Positions 27,449-39,201 of a stretch of DNA of 64,000 bases are shown here, in pieces (the stretch's first letter is position 1; the number at the start of each line of letters is the position of its first letter). The position numbers and the translations under genes are program-made. Where the stretch lies: positions 62,001-126,000 of the forward strand of contig JAQGBZ010000044.1 in the NCBI GenBank assembly GCA_034687125.1, written 5' to 3'. The DNA comes from Neelides folsomi. Taxonomy: Eukaryota; Arthropoda; Collembola; Neelipleona; Neelidae. The notes beneath the pieces are model-generated. The model saw only the letters and a list, made by a program, of their open reading frames with translations. It ran no database searches and was not told the DNA's origin.

Positions 27449-29241
27449 TTAATTAGCTAATTTAGTAAAATAAATCCCAAGGAGGATAATTCTAAAGTTC
27501 TCAATGACAACGTATCCGTTGGAGATTCGGGCAACTCGGAGCATGTTTGGCATGACGTGCTGAATAATCTCCACAATGTGACGAGAATTCATATTTTCTC
27601 GTTTCATTCGATAACCGACAATCTACAAAAGAAAGTGAATCAGGTCAATTATTGAAATTAAAATGTTGTGGTTTTACATTGAGTTTGTTCTTCTGCTCGT
27701 CCGCCTTGAAAGTTATTTGAGTGTCCTCAAAACCACGAAAGTCGCAAAGTTCCCACCATTTCTCGTCATTGGTTCTGGAACCAACTTCAGGTTCGACTTC
27801 ACTTTCCAAAACTGGCTCAACTCTTAATAAAAATATAATTATTTTAGTCTTGATGCAAAAATAATTAATATAATCATCAAATACCAAAGATGATTAAATC
27901 GTTAATTGATAAAAAAATTATAATCATTAAAAATGAACTTTTCTGGATGATTGGGGTCTGAGATGTCAGCAAGTGTGAGAAACTCATTCTTTGGAGGTCT
28001 TTCGACATCTCCATCAAAGTGAGTTCGTCCTTTAAGAATATGGAGGATCCGGAGATCACTCATTTTTTTCATCTTGCTGGCCATTGTGGATATTTTGGAA
28101 GCAGCTCTTGACACCGGTTTGGAAGAAGGTTCCGACGAAGGATCAGAAGATTGAGCTGGTGGCGGCAGCTGTTTAATAGGCGATTTTGAACGTGGCTTCA
28201 CTTTGTCCTTTGGTATTATAACCGTGATAACTTGTGAGGAAGGCTTTGCTTGAGACTTTGAAGAGCTTTTAGATGACGTGGACGGCGAAGGGTCTTCAGT
28301 GATTTTGGGCAATTTGAGAGCTTTTTGTTTTTGCTTGGGCTCAGCCATCAACTTTGGCTTTCTTTGCTGAACTGGAGAGTCCACAGGGTCAACAGGGATT
28401 GATGAAAGTCCGTGTCGACGAGCCACATCGTCCAAAATGGCAAGGTCAAGGGCATTTTGATCAACACCTGGCGGAAGTCCTGGTGGGTACAATTTTGGTG
28501 GAGTGTTGGAATAAGGATCGGGGTCATATCGCTTGAGCCCGGGAATGACCCGCTTTTCAAAGAATGGACGCCTTGGGATCTTCTTCAAGATCGGTTTGGC
28601 TTTCTTCAAAGCAACCGGTGCAGCTGGTCCTGACTCGTCGGCAGGAAATTGGGAAAACGGATTGTTGAAGTTCACAGTCTTGTTGGTTGCATATTTAACT
28701 GGATTCGCCTATAAACAATTTAAGTAATTAATATTTCAGTGTGACATTAAATAGAGGTCATTGACCTGGAATTATAATTTGTAATTTAATATTTATTTGG
28801 GAATTTTGACCTTTTAAATATTTATAATTATTTTATTCAACTTACAACTGAAGTTGAGCAACAAGGAACGGGGTCATTGATGCTGGTCATGTCATAAGGT
28901 GTCAATTGTGATGGATCGGTAGCGTAAAAAACTTCAAGAATCGCAGCCAGACGTTCGTCGAGTCCTTGGTCATTTGGTAGTGTGATCATGTGGCCGTTGC
29001 AGATCAGTCGTTGGACTTTTGGGCGATGACGATGGCGACTTCGCTTTTTAACTGGCGAAAGAGGGCCAATGGCTGCAGCAGCAGCTCGTCTCTCTTCAAG
29101 GACTGCGATGGTAATCAGAGATTCCAAAACTTCCTCTTCGGTAATTATTTCGAATAGCCGTTCAACTCTCTCGAGTTTTCGGTTGTTGTTCTTCTTTTTG
29201 TCATTGTTCCCATTATTGTTGTTACTGTGGGCTGATGCCAT
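27449..29241 (-). CDS. uncharacterised 494-residue protein
   Basis: Four minus-strand exons (29241-28846, 28708-27939, 27822-27678, 27622-27449) join in a single frame with GT-AG introns and give 494 residues. I do not recognise it. The N-terminal part has an Asn/Lys-rich start, an acidic helical stretch (EEEVLESLITIAVLEE) and a basic KKRSRHRHRPK run that could be a nuclear signal. The middle (about residues 133-390) is rich in Pro, Ser and Lys and probably disordered. The last 110 residues look folded: WWELCDFRGFEDTQITF, then HIVEIIQHVMPNMLRVARI and a hydrophobic end. There is no signal peptide or clear membrane helix. It is head-to-head with Nit2, about 840 bases apart, so they may share a promoter region. 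Confidence 0.75.
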
Positions 29242-30084
29242 GATTCTACATTAGAAAAGTCACATTATATTTAAATTAATGTAAATTAAATATTATTAAT
29301 AAGATTTTCAGTTCCAATTCATAATTCTCAGTAATTAGCATTTTCAATAATTGGTCATAAATAATCTTCCATGGTTAATGTTAATGTTTATCAATTTGTT
29401 AAAGGGCAATTACAAATTTCAACTTACTTGACTTGACCTCGAAATCTCCTAGGGGTGAATGAACTCTACCTAGGAAGACAAGACAAAGGAATTGAGATTG
29501 GATCCGTAAACCTTAAATAAAATTCCAGACGAGTTGTGAAATTCTGGTTTTTACGTGTATATGATCCAATGGTGATGTTAGTATCAATTTGGGACTAAAA
29601 TTTTTTAATTGGGATTAATTTAGTTATTTAACGGGAGAGCCAAAAGGGCGACTTCGATTTCAAGGGGGAAATGCCAATTGAGGAGAAAACGGCTTTCACC
29701 GGCCGTTTCTCATTTACCTTATTTTAGACCCAGGGAGGAGAATTAGAGATCGAAGTGACAATTCGCCCCGTGTTTTCTTCCTTCCCACTTACCCCACTCT
29801 CAATTTTAATTATCTTACAATTGTTTAAATTTTTTAATTAATAAATTCCATATTATTTATTAGGTATCGAATTAAGAAGTTAATCAGAGTGTAATTTTAT
29901 TAACGGTTGGATTAAAAACATTTTGATCATTCCATTTGGAGTGTTGTGAGAATAAGCGGAGAATGCCGATTGCTCGAAATTCAAACTTGTGCCTCAATTT
30001 CATAATCCTCATTTGGTCGACGGTCGAAAACGGGAAATTGGGGGATTAGATATTTAGTTTACAGAACTGGCTGTCGCGAGGATC
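29242..30084. promoter_or_regulatory. divergent intergenic region, likely shared promoter
   Basis: Genes leave this spacer in both directions (the 494-residue protein on minus, Nit2 on plus). It contains a G/C-richer patch at about 29630-29790 with a hairpin GAGAAAACGGC / GCCGTTTCTC at 29683-29711. No TATA box is evident. The role as a bidirectional promoter is inferred from gene order only. Confidence 0.35.
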
Positions 30085-31614
30085 ATGCCTGGCAAGTGTC
30101 CTTGTTATTTAATTATTTACTTTTGATTGTCACTATCTTCGACCCTTTATTTTAATTATTTTAACAAATGGTCCATAAGTCCATAACCATTCCTCAATAA
30201 AGTAATGTGACTTATGACTCAACAGAATCAACTCAATTATATAATGAGAGACCCCAAGCCAATATTTTATAATTATTAAATTACACAATAAAATGAAATT
30301 AATAAATTTTTAATTCCTCAGCTTCCTTTCGCCTCGGTCTCATCCAGATGAGCGTGGGACGAAGCAAACAAGACAATGTTGTGAATGCAATGCATTTGCT
30401 CTCCGAAGCTGCTGAAAAAGGAGCCGACATTATTGTTTTACCAGAATGCTGGAACGCACCATACGGAATTGGTAAATTTATCAAATACTACATTCAATAA
30501 GATTAAATTACTCAATTAAAATGACTCATTATGTTCCCCATAGAATTTTTCCCAGAAAATGCGGAGAAAATCCCTGGAGGTGTGTCGTCTGTTGCAATGT
30601 CCAAATTGGCAGCTCAACATCAAGTCACGATCGTCGGTGGATCTATAACGGAAAAGGACAAGGTTCCATCATTTTATAAACTTGACCCACTCCAATTAAT
30701 TCTTACTCTTAATTAAAAATTTAATTTTATTCGAAATAGGCTAATGGTCAAGAGGTGCTCTACAACACTTGTACTGCCTGGGGACCAACGGGCGAACTGA
30801 TCACGAAGCATCGAAAGCTTCATTTATTCGACATTGATATTCCTGGGAAAATGACCTTCAAGGAATCGTTGGTCCTTCAACCCGGCAACTCTCTTTCCAC
30901 ATTTTCTACTAAAGACGTTAAGGTTGGGCTGGGAGTTTGCTATGACATCCGGTTCCCTGAAATGGCCCAAATCTACCGAGACTCGGGATGTCAACTCCTG
31001 TTGTATCCCGGAGCATTTAACATGACGACTGGACCAGCCCATTGGCAAATTCTGTGCCAAGCTCGTGCACTTGATAATCAGGTAACCAGATAACTTAATT
31101 AGCTAACAAAATAAAATATGTTAATAATTAATGTTAATTTAATAAATTAACCAATAGTATAAATATACATTTTTAAACGTTATGAAAAAACATTTAATTA
31201 AAATTGTGAATTAGTGTTTCGTAGCTGCTTGCAGCCCAGCAAGGGACGAAAAAGCTAACTATAAAGCCTGGGGCCATTCAATGATTGTTAGTCCATGGGG
31301 AAATATTCTTGCAGAGGCTGGTGATTCGGAAACGATCATTTATGCCGATCTTGGTAATTTTAATTCAATTCAGATTTAATTCCTCGAAAAATTTGTTGTA
31401 TTGATGCAATGTATTGTTAATAATAATATTTATTAGTTAGATGTTAATTAAGTATTAGTTAAATGTTAATTAATAGTTAATTGTCTTTTGTCATTCAATA
31501 GATTTAAGTCGAATGGAAGAAGTTCGGAGTCAAATTCCCTTAACGAGTCAACGACGGTCTGATGTGTACGAAAATGCAAAGTTGAAAGATGAGCCATCAA
31601 AGGAGCTTCCTTAG
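30085..31614 (+). CDS. Nit2: omega-amidase Nit2
   Basis: Six exons (30085-30103, 30322-30471, 30544-30662, 30740-31081, 31215-31353, 31502-31614) encode 293 residues, close to the usual 276-285. The carbon-nitrogen hydrolase triad is visible: Glu48 in LPE, Lys122 in KHRKLHLF and Cys163 in [12 protein letters not shown]. The motifs [13 protein letters not shown] and [14 protein letters not shown] are typical of Nit2. The enzyme hydrolyses alpha-ketoglutaramate and alpha-ketosuccinamate, closing the glutamine and asparagine transaminase salvage route in cytosol and mitochondria. The first coding exon is only 19 bases; it was chosen because it alone supplies an ATG and the correct splice phase before [10 protein letters not shown], and is the weakest part of the model. 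Confidence 0.92.
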
Positions 31615-31735
31615 CCAATGAAAACTGGTCAAATAATTCAATCAATGGGACAAATTGTTTAACAATAAAGTTTCTCATTTATTTCAATAATTGGAGACAG
31701 ATTTTAATAAGTTAATTGGAAATGAAGAACTTTGT

Positions 31736-33237
31736 TCAGTCTTCAAGACATTTGTAAGAACATTCATGTTTGTACACGGCCGCCTTCTTCATGACATCCA
31801 CCGTCTCAGTCCACGTGTTTGGACTCACTTTCTCGAGGATTCTATTTACAAAAAACATTCCCATAAATATTATTATAAATTTAAATGGTTAGCATTTAAT
31901 TTATCATGTAAATGGTTAATTATTGTTCTTACACAAGGAGTATTTCTTTTCCTTTAATATGCCTGAGATAAGTTCCAGCTCCACAGGCTGCACGTTTCAA
32001 ACATTCGTTTTTTCCCAAGAGAGCTCCAACAGTTGTCCGAACATTTTCATCGTAGGTTTCTTCTAAGGAATTTCCTCCGTCCATTTCAATCATTCGGTTA
32101 CGCCGATTTCCGCTCTTACGAACTCCAATGATCTCCAAAATCCTCTTCAACAAATTCTGAACTCTCACTGAATCAAAAAGGACTTCATTAATCTTTTATT
32201 AATTAATTTGATGTCAAATACTAATCTACATATACATAAATATATGGTACATATGTGCATATTTCATATTCTTCATAATATCATCATAATACATGATAAT
32301 ACCATATTAGTATTAGTTCATATTAGTATATTAGTATTTATATATTAAGTTGACTCACAATGAGAAAATGACAATAAAAAATAATAATAATTCCTAGAAC
32401 TAACATTTAACTAAAAATTACAATTTACTAAATAAAAATTTTAAATAGAGGAAACTTTAAACAAGTAATAAAAACATTGAAGGTCTTTCACCAACTTGAA
32501 TCACATTCTTATTAAATGACTAATTGGGTATTTGTAAATTGAATGGATTTTTCCAGGTATTATCAATCTGAATGTATTTAAAGTTAATTGAAAAATAAAT
32601 TAATTGAGATGTACCTATCATAGGGTTGTCAATTCTCTCACCCAGATACGTCGATTTCTCCGATTCGGTGACGGCTGTGGCTTCTTCAACGACCTCAGGT
32701 GTTTCATCCTTCGATTCCTCCTTGGCCTCCGTCAGAGCGATTTCTTCTTTCCCCTTCCCGTTTTTCTTCTTCGTGGAGGCGGCCTGAGCCCCCACGAGGA
32801 TCACCAAAATCACCAAAACCCAGAATTGACCTCTCCACATGTTGGACCAAAAGTCGACTCGAGAGTTTCCCTCTTCCACTCGCCCTTTAACAAGGAAGAC
32901 AACGGGGAGACTCTGAAAATAGTTGGCCCAATCCAAGTCCTCCCTAACGGTCCCTTCAACTTCTCTCCGCCCATCATCGTCCTCGATCACGCTCTCGGCA
33001 CTACCTGCACAAATCCAATTCATTAACTTTCAAATAACCTTTTAATAAATATGATGATATGATACATATATATATGATTTTATACATATATGAAAGTACC
33101 TATGATGCTCGTATTATAAATATTAAATAATTATCAATTTCTCATATTGGACTAAATAATGAATTCTTACTCCGCAAGATGAAAAAGACGAGAATGACAT
33201 ACAGAGCCAAAACGCACATGAAAAAAACTCCTTTCAT
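31736..33237 (-). CDS. secreted or membrane protein with DM4/DM12-like cysteine tail
   Basis: Four minus-strand exons (33237-33171, 33004-32615, 32167-31933, 31841-31736) give 265 residues in one frame. The first exon encodes little more than a hydrophobic leader (MKGVFFMCVLALYVILVFF). A second hydrophobic segment, residues 78-97 (MWRGQFWVLVILVILVGAQA), also looks like a signal peptide, so a shorter 188-residue product starting at Met78 (32840) is a real alternative. The C-terminus has four cysteines, NECLKRAAC at 208-214 and ECSYKC at 258-262, around a conserved-looking helix EILLVILEKVSP. This spacing recalls the arthropod DM4/DM12 domain, but the match is partial. Function unknown. It opens the cluster of small secreted genes that follows. 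Confidence 0.7.
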
Positions 33238-34327
33238 CTTTACTTTTTTCAGGTGATGGGAAATGATTTAAAGAATTGAAACAAGGAGAGTTTATGAACT
33301 CTAAAGCAAATCAACCGAAAGTGAAGGAGCCCAAGTTCAACATTTAAGTGTAAATCTATCTGGTAGGAATAATTCTAATTAATTACCTATTTACAATGCT
33401 AATTCCATGGTTCACAGGTCTCAAAGGTGAGTCAACCTGTTCAATACACATATATATGGAAATTGAGAATTCTTTTCAAATTCAAATAAGTGAAATTAGC
33501 CAATTTCTTTTTATTAAACAACAATATGCAACAACAACAACAAACAATCTTTATACCCATTTATGCAAAAATGAACCGATATCCATTCTGTGAGGAAAAA
33601 AATTATTTTCTTATTTGGGTAGGTACATGAACTTATATGTTACAGACACAGGTATGTATATTTGTATACATAGGTATAGTGTATTACATGGATGTCTTAT
33701 ATTGATAATGTTGAATAATTGTATTTATGGTGGGCCCTTAGGATGGGATTAAGGTCGTAATTTTACGTTGGGTCGTAGTGGGTGAGTCGGGCAGGATGGA
33801 ATTGGGCCAAATTCACTTCCGTTATGATCCAGGTGAACGGGAGTTGTCCATGGGAACGGGATTTTATATGCGAGGAATTACCTGAGTATTTTTAATTTAA
33901 GGGATTGGTGAGACCTCGTTCACCTCAATCACCTCCATTCCTATTAATAGTTCACCACCTTCACAAATCTCTCACCCATAACTGTGAATGCTGTAAAACC
34001 TATTTCTAATTCACCCTTAAGTCCTCAAAATCATTTCGGATTTTTAACAAACGAACAATTTATTTAAACAATCTCATAAATGTAGAATTATCATATTAAT
34101 CAATAGAAAAAATGTAAAAGTTTTTGACTCAAATGAATGAAGTGAATGGAAGAAATGGAAATTCCAAGTTAATTTAAATAGAGAAACAAAATGAGTTATT
34201 TGAATTTATTTTTATTAAATGAATCTTTTGCATAAAATTCATATACAAAATACGTCCTTTGGAAGTGTGGATGTATTTTATGTAAATAATTTATATATCA
34301 AAGTAAATTAATTATATTGGATAAAGT
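33238..34327. other. spacer, no gene seen
   Basis: The stretch is A/T-rich. The open frame at 33396-33593 (+) has no recognisable features. The region near 33730-33990 is somewhat richer in G/C but has stops in all frames. Confidence 0.5.
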
Positions 34328-34868
34328 TCATGGTTGGGGTTCTGATGAGTTTAAAGCCGCCAGAAGAAAGTCAAGTCCTTGGTTGACCAAATCCATGGCC
34401 CGATCTTTCTCGAATGTCCAATCTGAGAGTGAGCGTGTTCCCGGGAGATAGGCGATCCCAAACACCCACATCATGTATCCTTGCATCACCATCATAAACA
34501 TCATGATGACAAGACCAAAGAAAATGTTGACCAAACGCCCGGGTTGAAAATCCGTTCCGAGGAGATTGAGGAAATTCAATGGATTTTCGCTTGTTGGGGC
34601 GTCGGTTGGAGCTGCCGTTGTTGCTTCCTGAAATTAAATTAAAATCCAATTGAATTAATTATAATATCCAATTAAGTTTATTCTATTGTGTTAATTAATT
34701 GATGAATTAAATATGGAATTTTAAAATTACTGTAGTTGCCCCTGAAGCGTCCATCATGTCTTGTTTGTCAATTCTGTATGGGTAATGAGAAGATTGAAGT
34801 CGATTGTTTGAAATTGCTCTTTCGGCTCCGGAAGCCAAAGAGACGAAGAGAAAGAGGAGAAGGAACAT
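34328..34868 (-). CDS. small signal-peptide plus transmembrane protein (cluster member A)
   Basis: Two minus-strand exons (34868-34731, 34627-34328; phase 0 intron) encode 145 residues. Residues 1-15 or so form a signal peptide (MFLLLFLFVSLASG). A Thr/Ala/Pro-rich spacer follows (EATTAAPTDAPTSENP), then a very hydrophobic, Met-rich segment (LVNIFFGLVIMMFMMVM) and a C-terminal helix (RAMDLVNQGLDFLLAALN). I do not recognise a named family. Start ATG chosen because it begins the leader and lies about 50 bases after a TATA box. The same layout recurs in the next four genes, which suggests a locally duplicated family. Confidence 0.78.
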
Positions 34869-34916
34869 CCTTTTGCAATTCTTTTGCAATTGACCCTCAA
34901 TTTCACCATCGAGACC

Positions 34917-34924
34917 TTTTTATA
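34917..34924 (-). promoter_or_regulatory. TATA box of cluster member A
   Basis: On the minus strand the sequence reads GTATAAAAAGG, 49 bases before the ATG at 34868. The position fits a core promoter with a short leader. Confidence 0.6.
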
Positions 34925-35433
34925 CAAAATCCCAATTGGTATTTAATGGCTAATTACAAATACTCGTTGATTTAATAATATCTCTTTTCTGACTTGTGTT
35001 ATTGACCCTTAACAATATCCCTAATGTTCGTACAAATAAAGGCCCAATGTCAAGTTCATCATTCACTTTCAAACTAATATACAATTAGCTGATTGATCGA
35101 TTCCATATTTACCAATCGTTTCCTACTTTGTATCCATTAAAAACTATTATTAATGCTTAATGCTTAATGCTTAGGGTATATAAATATGCTTATGTATAGT
35201 ATTTAATATAGTTGCATTTAATTATTAATTTTTAAAAATGAATGTGAAATGAAATTTGAAATACAGATAATTATAATTCAAATTAGAGATTTATTTTCGT
35301 ATTTTTGGGATAATTTCAAGAAGAGTTTAAAACTATTAAAATTACATTGCAATTTTACAATCAATGGACTTTAAATAAATTCAAGGTTGCATGAATAAAT
35401 AGAACGGCGACTTGTAATTAACATTGATTAAAA

Positions 35434-36194
35434 TCACAGTACTGGCTTTTGAATATTGGGAAGTAAATTATTTAAATAAGTAACAATTGAATTGTTAAGT
35501 AAATACTGAGCTATTGAATTTGGGATTTCTGAAGCCGCGGTTGGAACCGGGAAGATGACGGGCAATTGGGGGAGTTTGAAATCTCCGGTTTTCAAATCGT
35601 CTTGGAATTTTTGAATCGAGGTGTAAACATATTTGGTGAGATCTTCAATCGGATTTTTTACTTCATCCGGCGTGCTTCGCTTGACAATCGACCAGGCCAA
35701 GAAAATGCTTTTGAAAATGCTGAGGACGATGAGAATGGCAAAACCAAGGAAAATCACAGCGATCCTGAAACATTTAAATTATATTCAAAATAATTCCTAT
35801 TCATTATTCATCTGCCATTCTACCAAATTGAATCTCGAGTTTTATACAAATCTCACCTGTTGAAATATTCCGTGTTTAAAAGAGATGTCCAGAAGCTCGG
35901 AGCGACTTCGGTCTTCTCGGGTGGAATTTGGGTCTTTCCGGGTTGGATTTGGATGTTCCCAGGTTGCTGAAGTGGCGTGGTCGGCTCGTTCGGCTTCACT
36001 AGATTTTCATGTGGAGGGATTTGCGAGATCGGTGTGAATCCTTGAGGATTCACCTCGTTCGGATGGTCACTCGGAGTGAAGTAAAATTCCTCGGGGTGGG
36101 ATGTGACGGTGAAAGGATCTTTTTGTCGGTTGACCCCGGGGTCACCCAAAACTCCAAGAGCAAATAAATTGACGAGAACAAAAAGGAGCTTCAT
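35434..36194 (-). CDS. small signal-peptide plus transmembrane protein (cluster member B)
   Basis: Two minus-strand exons (36194-35857 and 35764-35434, phase 2 intron) encode 222 residues. The leader is MKLLFVLVNLFALGVLG. A long Pro/Gln/Thr-rich extracellular-type spacer follows, including near-repeats such as IQIQPGKTQIPPEKT. Then come one transmembrane segment (IAVIFLGFAILIVLSIF) and an amphipathic helix (IEDLTKYVYTSIQKFQDDL), and a hydrophobic tail of unclear nature. The hydrophobic segment plus L-x-x-x-V-x-x-x-I-x-K helix matches members A, C and F. No named family is recognised; a cuticle or epidermal membrane role would be a guess. Confidence 0.78.
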
Positions 36195-36941
36195 CTTCTC
36201 CCACAAAAGTATAAATGAAGAAGGAACAAATTCACATACAAATCCTCTCTAATGCAAATGTCGACCAAAATGGTTTATGAAAATTAAATTCCCTTTTCTT
36301 ATCTTTTCTCTTATCTCCCTTTCTTTGTCTGAATATTTAAATAACTATAAAAGTTAACATAATGGCAAATACACTTGAGTGTACCTACATACAATACTTA
36401 CAATACATACAAATACATAGTTTGTTACCTACAGGGCAGGGTGAAAAATTAAATAATGTTCAAAATATAAGAAAACGTTTTATTGCATCATTCCAAATAT
36501 CACCTGAATGATCAAATATTACCAAGTGCATTGTATATACATATTATGTATTGTATTGTATGTATTAATTATATTTATATTGTTAAAGTTGAATTGATCA
36601 ATTCCTGTCAATTCCTAGTTGAAATTATGAATTCAATCGTGAAGATTTAAGTGATTGAGGGCATTGTCATTTTGTCCATTATTGGAGAAAGTGATGGGCG
36701 GAATGAGGGTTAAATGTGGGTGAGTTGACCCAATTTAACCACCCCCATTTAATGTGAGTGATTTAATTGAGGTGATGGAGAAACCTTTTGTGGAGGTTCC
36801 CGGGCATTGAAAGGAGGGCAGGAATTTCATAAACCCTGCCTTTTCCTCACCGTTACGGGGACTAGCGGGACTGGTCCTATAAATACGTCCAATGTGTGTA
36901 TAAAAGGCCCAGAGGTCCCTTGGACATCTCGACTCCAAAAC
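36195..36941. other. divergent spacer between cluster members B and C
   Basis: Both flanking genes point away from this stretch. It is A/T-rich except near 36650-36940, which contains the member C promoter. No gene is seen. Confidence 0.5.
36878..36906 (+). promoter_or_regulatory. paired TATA boxes of cluster member C
   Basis: TATAAATAC at 36878-36886 and TATAAAAGG at 36899-36907 lie 64 and 43 bases before the ATG at 36942. The second is a near-consensus TATA box and fits a start site about 30 bases further on. Confidence 0.65.
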
Positions 36942-37787
36942 ATGTTCTGGTTCGGGCTCTTGTTCTCTGCTGCCCTGGTCGGGGCTTCGGCCGCCTCCTC
37001 CGCTCCGCTCTCGCCCTCACAGCCAGCTCCGACCTCCACCCTGGAGAAGAGGGAGATGCCGCCGGGAGGGGCGCAGGGTTATTCGGCATATGGAAGTCCC
37101 GCCTACGCGCCTTCCTCCTACCCGCCGCCCTCGTACGGGGCTCCTTCATACCCAAACTACGACTACCAACAGCAGTACCGACCACAAGGACAATATGGAG
37201 GATATTCAGAACCCGGGTTTTCTGTACAAACTGGATTTGAAGGATTTCTCGTAAGTTAAAAATCAAAAATCTAACAATGAGGAAAAATTCTTATTATATT
37301 TAATGAACTTTTAACAATTTCAACTATTTGAACAATTTGAACTTATATAGATTTTAATTAAATTTACTTTAATTACTCCTTTAAATTTTCTTAAAATTTA
37401 AAATTCTATAATTTTTTCTTTGATTACAATTTTAATAGATATACTTATATAAACTTAATTGTAATTATTTATTTATTTATTGGGTTTTGATTGTTTTTCC
37501 AGGTTCCTAACACGTGGTATGGGATGCTTCCTTGGGGAGTCGAAGGCGTCGTCGTTGCCTGTGCGGGTCTCATCGTGTTCGCCGTGATTGCTGTGGCGAT
37601 CGGAGCTTTGGTTGTTTGGGTCTGCGGGTTTGGGGATTTCTCGGTTGTCAAGGAGTCGGCCAGGAGCTATATGCCTGAGCTGAGCATGGAAAGCCTTTCG
37701 AATCTCTCAGCCGCCGTCCTTGACGCTGTCGACAAATACAATGAACTCGCCGCCCAGTCTGACCTCCTAAAGGTCAAGGAAGAGTGA
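36942..37787 (+). CDS. Tyr/Pro-rich signal-peptide plus transmembrane protein (cluster member C)
   Basis: Two exons (36942-37250 and 37503-37787, phase 0) encode 197 residues. A signal peptide (MFWFGLLFSAALVGASA) is followed by a low-complexity region rich in Tyr, Pro, Ser and Gly (YAPSSYPPPSYGAPSYPNY), reminiscent of cuticular or adhesive low-complexity proteins. Exon 2 holds one long hydrophobic segment (GVVVACAGLIVFAVIAVAIG), an FGDF motif and the helix LSNLSAAVLDAVDKYNELA. The intron separates the variable ectodomain from the membrane module, as in members A, B and F. No named family is recognised. Confidence 0.8.
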
Positions 37788-37978
37788 CCTCATTGACTTT
37801 ATAGAAAATAGTAATTTATATAAATAAACACTTTTTATAACTTATTTCACACATCACAAATTCCTTTCATTCTCATACAAAAACTTCATTCGGCCATGAA
37901 TTAATAAATATTTAACAATGGTTAAATATTTAAATTGTATAATAATTCAATTGTACGTAGAGCAGGAAGTGGAAATGG

Positions 37979-38251
37979 ATATAGGGTCATTCTGTTATTT
38001 GTAAAATAAAAAAACTCCGACAATGTCGCATATTTCCCCAAAACTTAAAATCCGCGCACAGGGTTCCGTTAATATATTTCGCATCCCTATTCATTAATTT
38101 AAAAACAATTAGCTAGTTAAAAAACGGCACTAGGTAGGATCCCTACGGGCTGCCGTTTTTGTGTTATAAGAAAATCCCATGCATTTTAGACGAGTACCAC
38201 TTGACCAATCCCAATGTCTCATTTCACAAAGATAACAGAATGAACCTATAT
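37979..38251. mobile_element. MITE-like element, about 270 bp
   Basis: The left end ATAGGGTCATTCTGTTAT (from about 37981) is repeated inverted at the right end as GATAACAGAATGAACCTAT (about 38231-38249). Inside is a hairpin from AAAAACGGCA to TGCCGTTTTT (38119-38160) with the smaller palindrome GTAGGGATCCCTAC-like core. The element has no open frame and its interior is more G/C-rich than the flanks. Confidence 0.65.
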
Positions 38252-38829
38252 AACTATTATATATATGGCTATATCTGAAAACACCTCCAATTTAAATTCC
38301 CGTTATTAAGGTAGTTCCAGTTGTTCCAGGTAGACCTAATCCAACGTTACCCTTTATAAAATAGCTTATAATTTAGTGTTGTGTAGAGTAGATTAAATAA
38401 TATATCTGTTCAGTAAATTATGTAGCCTTTATTAATAGTAATTAATCTAATTAGAGTAATTACATAACATGCCTCATAATTCAACATTAAAATTACATTA
38501 ATCATAACTTTAAGTATTATAAGCATATTCATTAATGATGAATAATTAAAAAATAATGATGGATAAAATGAAAAATAAAAAAATGTAAAAATAATAACAG
38601 TACATATGCCCATCCATACTATTTTACATACGCACGTACTTACATATACAATAAGGTACTGACAATGAGTGAGTACATACTTACATGTTCTTTGTACATA
38701 CAATAAGGTATGGTATTGGTATATATAATAGTCATAATAATAAATATGTGCCACCTTTACAAACTAAAGTATTTATATCGGTAAGGTTTGAGTGTATGAT
38801 CATAATAAATATTCGTATATATTGAGAAT

Positions 38830-38885
38830 ACCTACAGATATATACAGATATATACAGATATACAGATATATATATATATAAATAA
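38830..38885. repeat. ATACAGATAT simple repeat
   Basis: Repeated ATATACAGAT units grade into an AT dinucleotide run. Confidence 0.7.
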
Positions 38886-39201
38886 CTACCATATATATTG
38901 AGAATATTTTATAAAAGTAGATAATAATTGCCATTAGTCAGCGTCTTATCTTAATGGATATACCTGTAGTTGTTGTATATGCAATAAAAGTAAACATGGT
39001 TAAATTAATTTGATGACCTGATCATATAATACATATATGAAGTATACAACTTGTGTATTTAATATATTTATAAATATGCTCCAGAGGTCATGGACCTTGA
39101 GAGATTAATGGTCGAAGAAAATGGAAATTTGAGTATTTGAGTCCAACTTTGGTGTCGAGAGGATCCAAATCTTAAGAATCTCCCAAACCAAATCATCCAA
39201 A

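Larger units (their letters stand above)
37788..39201. other. spacer with one inverted-repeat element
   Basis: No gene is supported. It contains the element at 37979-38251 and an ATACAGATAT-type simple repeat near 38830-38885. The open frame at 38410-38754 (-) is made of A/T-rich simple sequence and is not credible. Confidence 0.55.

Noticed and set aside
38410-38754. 114-codon minus-strand frame
   Set aside because: It is translated simple A/T sequence, rich in Tyr, Ile and Leu, with no conserved features.
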